A stretch of DNA of 37,267 nt from Fidelibacterota bacterium (lineage in GTDB: Bacteria > Fidelibacterota > Marinisomatia > SCGC-AAA003-L08 > JACNLC01): contig JACNLC010000080.1 in the NCBI GenBank assembly GCA_014381725.1, positions 1 through 37,267 on the forward strand, given 5' to 3'. Below are positions 32,527-37,267 of the stretch, piece after piece (within the stretch, counting starts at the first letter, position 1; each line of letters starts with the position of its first letter). Position numbers and translations under genes: made by a program. The notes below the pieces were generated by a model. The model saw only the letters and a list, made by a program, of their open reading frames with translations. It made no database searches and was not told the origin of the DNA.

Positions 32527-32905
32527 ATTAATCAAATTTATAAAAGAAAATCCTAGATTTTTGATGACAATGCTAATTATAATGATTGGTATTGCGTTAA
32601 TGTTATACTTCGGTATCGACACAAAAGCAGTAGCTATCGTAGCTATTGTTGTAGGTTACATAACGAATGCTTTTGCTGGTTTATCAGCATTAATTTCTCT
32701 AGTTCCTTTTATTGGTCCATTAATAGTAAAAGTGTTTACTATTCCATTTTTTTGGCTACTAAATGGATTGGGATATTTCACATCTGCTTATGCTATTAAA
32801 AAGGGTTACGCGAAAGATGTAGTCAACCATCGTATTATTACTTTTGTTTTATTGATTGGAATTGTAATCGGTTATATTCTAGGGCATTTAGTTCCGTTAA
32901 GATAA
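32519..32905 (+). CDS. Small membrane protein of unknown function
   Basis: I do not recognise this 128-residue protein. Hydrophobic segments lie at about 14-31, 37-56 (GxVVGYITNAFAGLSAL), 58-85 and 106-124, so three or four helices. A basic N-terminus (MNKLIKFIKENPR) suggests it faces the cytoplasm. It overlaps the DUF3108-like gene by 8 bases and ends the mgtE gene train. Coupling implies a role with the two membrane glycosyltransferases, but nothing in the sequence says what. Confidence 0.72.
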   Translation: MNKLIKFIKENPRFLMTMLIIMIGIALMLYFGIDTKAVAIVAIVVGYITNAFAGLSALISLVPFIGPLIVKVFTIPFFWLLNGLGYFTSAYAIKKGYAKDVVNHRIITFVLLIGIVIGYILGHLVPLR

Positions 32906-33180
32906 AACCACAAATAATTTAAAAAAATATATATTTACCCTATTTGGATAATGATATCTGATATCTAGTTGTAGCGATTTAGATACACCCAAACTTATCT
33001 ATAAAGCTACAAAGTGTATTATGTAAAAAAGACAAACTAAATTCTATCTTATTTATTGGTGAAACTATTTACAAATTATAAGTTTGCAACTTTTCGTAAA
33101 GTCTATAAAAAATCCTAATAATAAATTGTTGTGTATTCCCAAATCCTTGTAAATTTATAAATGGATATGGGTGTCCAATT
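32906..33180 (+). promoter_or_regulatory. 275-base region upstream of the second Rrf2 gene with several symmetric elements
   Basis: No gene was seen. It holds GATATCTGATATC (32953-32965), a two-part stem-loop at 32969-33012, and smaller dyads AAGTT-TGC-AACTT (33080-33092) and ACTTT-TCGT-AAAGT (33089-33102). A possible promoter is TTGTGT near 33128 with TATAAAT near 33158, which is weak. TTGGTGA at 33056-33062 also occurs upstream of the first Rrf2 gene. Confidence 0.45.
32969..33012 (+). promoter_or_regulatory. Two-part stem-loop upstream of Rrf2/OFA/acs
   Basis: TTGTAGC (32969-32975) pairs with GCTACAA (33006-33012), and inside it TAGATA (32980-32985) pairs with TATCTA (32996-33001) around the 10-base loop CACCCAAACT. 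A small internal loop separates the stems. No U-run follows, so it is not a standard terminator of the upstream operon. It may be an operator or a structured leader. Confidence 0.42.
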
Positions 33181-33603
33181 ATGCTATTAGCGTTGTATTC
33201 AAAATCGGTAAAATATGCCATTAGTGCAATGGCATGTTTGGCATTGATTTATGGAAAAGAGTTAAAGAAAGTAAAAGATATTGCAAGAGAATGTAGAATC
33301 CCAAATCAATATCTTGCAAAATTAATTAGTGATTTGCGACAAGCTCATCTAGTAAAAGCAGTGCGTGGTCCCACAGGAGGAGTCAAACTCTCAAGAAACC
33401 CGTCCGATATTAAAATATTTGAAGTTATTTCTGCAGTAAACGAACCTCCTATCAATGATATGGAATGTCTTTTAGGACTTGGTTGTTGTGGCGATGACGA
33501 TGAATGTCCGTTTCATGAAACTTGGGCAGAAATAAGAAACAAAATTCATTTAGATATTGAAAAAAAAACATTAGCAGATTTTGTTAAAATGAAAAATAAG
33601 TAA
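33181..33603 (+). CDS. Second Rrf2-family transcriptional regulator
   Basis: A 140-residue winged-helix regulator, paralogous to that at 18486-18929. It opens LYSKSVKYAISAMACLALIY, with recognition region IPNQYLAKLISDLRQAHLVK and wing RGPTGGVKL. The cysteine cluster is C96, C102/C103 and C109, so an iron-sulfur cluster is likely. The ATG gives MLLALYSKSV; a TTG four codons on would give the usual family start, but the GGATATGGG before the ATG makes the ATG more likely. The OFA transporter starts 20 bases downstream and acs follows, so it probably controls them. The sensed signal is unknown. Confidence 0.9.
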   Translation: MLLALYSKSVKYAISAMACLALIYGKELKKVKDIARECRIPNQYLAKLISDLRQAHLVKAVRGPTGGVKLSRNPSDIKIFEVISAVNEPPINDMECLLGLGCCGDDDECPFHETWAEIRNKIHLDIEKKTLADFVKMKNK

Positions 33604-33623
33604 AATAATGAGAAAGGAAGTAA

Positions 33624-34889
33624 ATGAAAATTAATAATAGATGGCTCGTAGTTGTTGGAGCAATATTGATTCAATTGTGCTTAGGTGCAATTTATGCATG
33701 GTCTGTATTTACGCCAGCACTGAAAGATGCCGGATGGACAAAAGTAGATACGCAAGTTGTGTTTTCTGTCGGACTAGCATTTTTTGCAATTGTAATGGTC
33801 TGGGCTGGGAAAAAACTTGGTGTTTGGGGGCCACGAAAACTTGCTACGATAAGTGCAATTGTTCTTGGCTTGGGTTATACACTTGCTGGATTATTCGGAG
33901 GGACTAATTTCTGGGCTTTGGTAATCCTAATTGGAGTCATTGGCGGTGCAGGAATCGGTATCGGATATGTGGTTCCTATTGCTGTTGGTATGCGATGGTT
34001 CCCCGATAAAAAAGGGATGATTACAGGACTAGCAGTTGCCGGATTTGGTTTTGGCGCGATGCTTTGGGTTAAACTAGCAGGTGCATGGGGGCATTTAATT
34101 TCAAATGTAGGGCTATCCAACACATTTACAATTTACGGAATTGCTTTCGCTGCATTAGTTTTAATTGGTGGAATTTGGATGGTATTTCCACCCGAAGGAT
34201 ATAAACCAGAAGGATGGGAACCACCAAAAGCAAATGATGATGGTTCTGCTGTTGCTGGTTCAGTTGACTATCACAGCAGTGATATGTTAAGTACTCCTCA
34301 GTTCTTTATGATTTTCTTAACATTTGTATTTAGTGCAGGTGCTGGTTTAATGTCAATTGGTTTAATGAAACTCTACCCAATGGAAGCACTGCAGGGAGCT
34401 GGATATTCTATGGCAGAAGCAAGTGCGATTGCTGGAACTGCAATGGCAGTATTTTTCAGTTTAGCAAATGGATTTGGTAGAATTATCTGGGGAACTTTAA
34501 GCGATAAGCTTGGAAGAAAACAATCTATAATTATAATGACAGCGACTCAAGGTGTAATTGTAATTTTATTCACATCTATGGCAAGTACTCCAGCTTTACT
34601 TTATTTGGGCGCAACTTTAATAGGATTTAACTTTGGCGGAAATTTTGCACTGTTCCCGACCATCACTGCCGATACATTCGGTGCAAAAAATATTGGTGAA
34701 AATTATCCATTTGTTTTCTTGGCATACGGAGTTGGCGGAATATTCGGGCCTATACTTGGCGGAAGACTGGGTGATATAGGTAATTTTCCGTTAGCATTTA
34801 CAATTTGTGGTGTTGCTTGTCTTGTAGGTGCAATTCTAATTGCGACTGTTAAACCAGCAAAAAATAATAAAACAATAGATAAAAAATAG
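33624..34889 (+). CDS. OFA-family major facilitator transporter
   Basis: A 421-residue, 12-helix MFS protein. The start [29 protein letters not shown] is the classic opening of the oxalate/formate antiporter (OFA) group. [18 protein letters not shown] near the middle is the MFS loop motif. Many OFA proteins carry small carboxylates such as formate, oxalate or acetate-like acids. The acetyl-CoA synthetase gene 16 bases downstream makes acetate (or another short acid) the likely substrate. A strong AAAGGAAG ribosome site precedes the ATG. It is part of the Rrf2-OFA-acs set. Confidence 0.9.
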   Translation: MKINNRWLVVVGAILIQLCLGAIYAWSVFTPALKDAGWTKVDTQVVFSVGLAFFAIVMVWAGKKLGVWGPRKLATISAIVLGLGYTLAGLFGGTNFWALVILIGVIGGAGIGIGYVVPIAVGMRWFPDKKGMITGLAVAGFGFGAMLWVKLAGAWGHLISNVGLSNTFTIYGIAFAALVLIGGIWMVFPPEGYKPEGWEPPKANDDGSAVAGSVDYHSSDMLSTPQFFMIFLTFVFSAGAGLMSIGLMKLYPMEALQGAGYSMAEASAIAGTAMAVFFSLANGFGRIIWGTLSDKLGRKQSIIIMTATQGVIVILFTSMASTPALLYLGATLIGFNFGGNFALFPTITADTFGAKNIGENYPFVFLAYGVGGIFGPILGGRLGDIGNFPLAFTICGVACLVGAILIATVKPAKNNKTIDKK

Positions 34890-34905
34890 AAAGGAAAGTA
34901 CAATA

Positions 34906-36840
34906 ATGTCAAAAGTATATAAAGCAGATTACAGAGATGCAAAAATTGCACATATCCCAGATATGGAAACATACAATGCTCTCTATCAAAAATCAATTAA
35001 TGATCCAGATGCGTTTTGGGCTGAACAAGCTGAACGATTAACTTGGAGCAAAAAATGGGATAAGGTATCAGATGTTGATTTGAAAGATGCAAAAATCAAA
35101 TGGTTTGAAGGCGGAAAATTAAATGTAGCTTACAACTGTTTGGATCGCCATGTTGAAGCAGGTCATGGGGACCAAGTTGCTTTAATTTGGGAAGGAAATA
35201 ATCCAGAAGAAGATAAAACTTTTACATATAAAGAATTGACTGACGAAGTTTCAAAATTCGCTAATGCACTTAAACTAAATGGTGTTGTAAAGGGTGACAG
35301 AGTTTGTTTGTATATGCAAATGATTCCTGAACTTGCTATTGCTATGTTAGCTTGTGCGAGAATTGGTGCAGTACATTCAATCGTTTTTGGTGCATTTTCA
35401 CCTGATTCACTTCGCGACAGAATCAATGATTCTGACTGTAAAATTTTAGTAACACAAGATACAGGTGTTCGTGGTAAAAAATTGAATATCCCGATGAAAG
35501 CAAATGCAGACAAAGCAGTTGCTGATACTCCATCTATTCAAAATGTATTTGTTGTAAAACGAACCGGTGCAGAAGTTGAAATGTCTGATGGCCGTGACCT
35601 TTGGTGGCACGATGAAATGGCAAAAGTGGATGCAAACTGTCCACCTGAAGAAATGGATGCAGAAGATCCACTATTCATTCTTTATACTTCAGGTTCTACA
35701 GGAAAACCAAAAGGAATATTACATACAACAGGTGGTTATCTGACTTTTGCATCATTTACTCACGAACTAATTTTTGATTATCAAAAAGATGATGTTTACT
35801 GGTGTACCGCTGATATCGGTTGGGTAACAGGTCACTCTTATATTGTGTATGGACCTCTTGCAAATAGAGCTAAAACAATGATGTTTGAAGGTGTCCCAAA
35901 TTATCCTGATTTTGGTCGATTCTGGCAAATTGTAGAAAAACATAAAGTTAATAGTTTTTATACAGCACCTACAGCTCTCCGTGCGTTAATGGCACAAGGA
36001 GATGAGTTTGTAACTCCACACGATCGTTCAAGCTTAAAACTATTAGGTACAGTCGGTGAACCAATTAAAGAACCAGAATGGTTATGGTATTACAATCTTG
36101 TTGGAGAGGGTAGATGCCCTGTTGTTGATACTTGGTGGCAAACAGAAACTGGTGGAATTTTGATTACTCCATTGCCAGCAGTAACACCATTAAAACCGGG
36201 TTCAGCAACACTTCCGTTTTTTGGAGTTAAACCTGTCATCTTAGATCAAGAAGGTAACGAAAAGGATGGTAATGGTGTTGAAGGATTATTGGCAATTAAA
36301 ACCAGTTGGCCTGGACAGATGCGAACTTTGTATGGTGACCATAAACGATTCTTCGAAACATATTTCCAAATGTATCCTGGATATTACTTCACAGGCGATG
36401 GAGCAAAACGAGATGAAGACGGTTATTATTGGATTACTGGCCGAGTAGATGATGTGCTGAATGTTTCAGGTCACAGAATTGGTACAGCTGAAGTTGAAGG
36501 TGGAATTGGAAAAGCTGATGGTGTAGCAGAAGCGGCTGTTGTTGGTTATCCTCACGATATTAAAGGACAAGGTATTTATGCTTATGTTACTTTAATGAGA
36601 GGAATTGAACCAAGCGATGATATCAAAAGAGATATACTCAAAACAGTCACAGTGGATATTGGTCCACACGCAAAACCTGACAAAATCCAGTTTACTCCAG
36701 CATTACCAAAAACTCGTTCAGGTAAAATTATGCGCAGAATTTTGCGTAAGATTGCAGAGAATGAGATTGATTCACTTGGTGATATTTCAACATTAGCTGA
36801 TCCGTCAGTTGTTGATTCACTAGTGGAAGGAAGACAGTAA
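34906..36840 (+). CDS. acs: Acetyl-CoA synthetase (AMP-forming)
   Basis: A 644-residue enzyme converting acetate, ATP and CoA to acetyl-CoA, AMP and pyrophosphate, of full length. Motifs are [20 protein letters not shown] (P-loop), [10 protein letters not shown] (acyl and adenylate site), [20 protein letters not shown] (hinge) and [11 protein letters not shown] with K607, the lysine acetylated in known Acs. AAGGAAAG lies before the ATG. It is downstream of the OFA transporter, so uptake and activation of acetate look linked. It ends at a strong terminator. Propionyl-CoA synthetase is a less likely alternative, since the WWQTETGG motif and overall N-terminus fit Acs. Confidence 0.96.
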   Translation: MSKVYKADYRDAKIAHIPDMETYNALYQKSINDPDAFWAEQAERLTWSKKWDKVSDVDLKDAKIKWFEGGKLNVAYNCLDRHVEAGHGDQVALIWEGNNPEEDKTFTYKELTDEVSKFANALKLNGVVKGDRVCLYMQMIPELAIAMLACARIGAVHSIVFGAFSPDSLRDRINDSDCKILVTQDTGVRGKKLNIPMKANADKAVADTPSIQNVFVVKRTGAEVEMSDGRDLWWHDEMAKVDANCPPEEMDAEDPLFILYTSGSTGKPKGILHTTGGYLTFASFTHELIFDYQKDDVYWCTADIGWVTGHSYIVYGPLANRAKTMMFEGVPNYPDFGRFWQIVEKHKVNSFYTAPTALRALMAQGDEFVTPHDRSSLKLLGTVGEPIKEPEWLWYYNLVGEGRCPVVDTWWQTETGGILITPLPAVTPLKPGSATLPFFGVKPVILDQEGNEKDGNGVEGLLAIKTSWPGQMRTLYGDHKRFFETYFQMYPGYYFTGDGAKRDEDGYYWITGRVDDVLNVSGHRIGTAEVEGGIGKADGVAEAAVVGYPHDIKGQGIYAYVTLMRGIEPSDDIKRDILKTVTVDIGPHAKPDKIQFTPALPKTRSGKIMRRILRKIAENEIDSLGDISTLADPSVVDSLVEGRQ

Positions 36841-36875
36841 AACTAGTTTTTTGCCTAGGGCAATTAGCTGTTAGT

Positions 36876-36904
36876 AAGAGAGCCGTTCAACGAACGGCTC
36901 TCTT
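36876..36904 (+). terminator. Rho-independent terminator after acs
   Basis: AAGAGAGCCGTTC (36876-36888) pairs perfectly, 13 bases, with GAACGGCTCTCTT (36892-36904) around a 3-base loop AAC. TTTGTTTTATT follows. On the minus strand the bases after the stem are not U-rich, so it mainly serves acs transcription. Confidence 0.93.
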
Positions 36905-36908
36905 TGTT

Positions 36909-37267
36909 TTATTCTTCACCTAAAGATTCTTTTGGAGAGGCACCATATTTATTTTCATAAGGGTCGCTATCTAAAACAGTTAGAACGAACAACCAAACTG
37001 CTCCAATAAATGGAATAACAGCAATCAAAAACCACCAACCAGTTCTACCTGTATCATGTAATCTTCTGACAAAGACAGCAAATCCAGGTATAAAAATAGC
37101 TATTGAATAAAGCAAATAAATCCAACCATAATTAAATAAAACAGGTTCACCACCAAAGTAAAATGTTGTACCAGCTATATTGTCTAAAATAGCTGCAACC
37201 AAAGAAAAAAACATATTAACAAGAAGAAACATCCAATATTCAATTCTTTGTGCTCGTCCAGTGAAGT
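36909..37267 (-). CDS. DUF805 family membrane protein, 5' end beyond window edge
   Basis: At least 119 residues of a minus-strand gene lie here; the start is outside the window. Reading upstream of the first internal ATG (37232) without a stop gives FTGRAQRIEYW before MFLLVN, which matches the DUF805 opening F[ST]GRAxRxEYW. So the ATG at 37232 is not the start. Further family marks are FVRRLHDTGRTGWW and DSDPYENKYGASP. Three or four membrane helices are expected. The function is unknown; DUF805 proteins are small inner-membrane proteins. It converges on acs with the terminator between them. Confidence 0.88.
   Translation of the reverse strand, partial: FTGRAQRIEYWMFLLVNMFFSLVAAILDNIAGTTFYFGGEPVLFNYGWIYLLYSIAIFIPGFAVFVRRLHDTGRTGWWFLIAVIPFIGAVWLFVLTVLDSDPYENKYGASPKESLGEE

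Noticed and set aside
33875-34996. Antisense frames across the OFA transporter and acs start
   Set aside because: Both neighbours are strongly supported on the plus strand; the antisense products have no recognisable pattern.
36909-37232. Complete 107-residue membrane protein starting at 37232
   Set aside because: The frame stays open upstream and encodes the conserved DUF805 opening FTGRAQRIEYW, so the gene is truncated by the window edge.
1-37267. Mobile element, prophage or defence island
   Set aside because: No transposase, integrase, phage structural gene, restriction enzyme or Cas gene was seen on either strand.

Overview
The window is AT-rich bacterial chromosomal DNA. The best taxonomic pointer is a 1358-residue secreted protease ending in a sorting-type domain with the motif GNYPNPFNPSTTISYQL, which is characteristic of FCB-group bacteria. 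Together with the gene content this suggests an FCB candidate phylum such as Cloacimonadota or Marinimicrobia. This is an inference from recalled motifs and has not been tested phylogenetically. Shine-Dalgarno-like sites precede many genes, TTG starts occur, and translational coupling (ATGA, TTGA and TAATG overlaps) is common.

Layout, left to right. (1) 1-2606, minus: a threonine-to-glycine pathway, with the start of kbl at the window edge and an SDR-type threonine dehydrogenase, separated by an exported coiled-coil/TPR protein. (2) 2759-3271, plus: a small membrane protein of unknown function. (3) 3286-8614, minus: a tightly coupled surface-glycan cluster (FemAB/GNAT-like transferase, Wzx-type flippase, three glycosyltransferases). 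(4) 8716-13981, plus: housekeeping genes eno-ftsB-like, tig-clpP-clpX, tRNA-Leu(UAG) and a cold-shock protein, closed by a clear bidirectional terminator. (5) 14062-18138, minus: a large modular secreted trypsin-like protease. (6) 18486-20165, plus: an Rrf2 regulator with a cysteine cluster, a hemerythrin-like di-iron protein and protein-isoaspartate methyltransferase. (7) 20202-23003: a divergent pair, a ThrRS-like/uridine-kinase fusion and an Eis-like acetyltransferase. (8) 23133-27163, plus: hisS-thiI-xth-TrmH-type methyltransferase, overlapping or nearly so. (9) 27224-32905, plus: a cystathionine-synthase-like enzyme, then mgtE, two membrane glycosyltransferases, a DUF3108-like exported protein and a small membrane protein. 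(10) 33181-36840, plus: a second Rrf2 regulator, an OFA-family transporter and acetyl-CoA synthetase, ending at a strong hairpin terminator. (11) 36909-37267, minus: a DUF805 protein cut by the window edge.

No CRISPR array, transposase, integrase or phage gene was seen. The most interesting regions are the Rrf2/hemerythrin/Pcm set with a long dyad just upstream of it, the second Rrf2 gene with structured upstream DNA and an acetate-type module, the mgtE-glycosyltransferase-DUF3108 gene train, and the repeated modules of the secreted protease. Functions come from motif recognition by eye; no database search was run.
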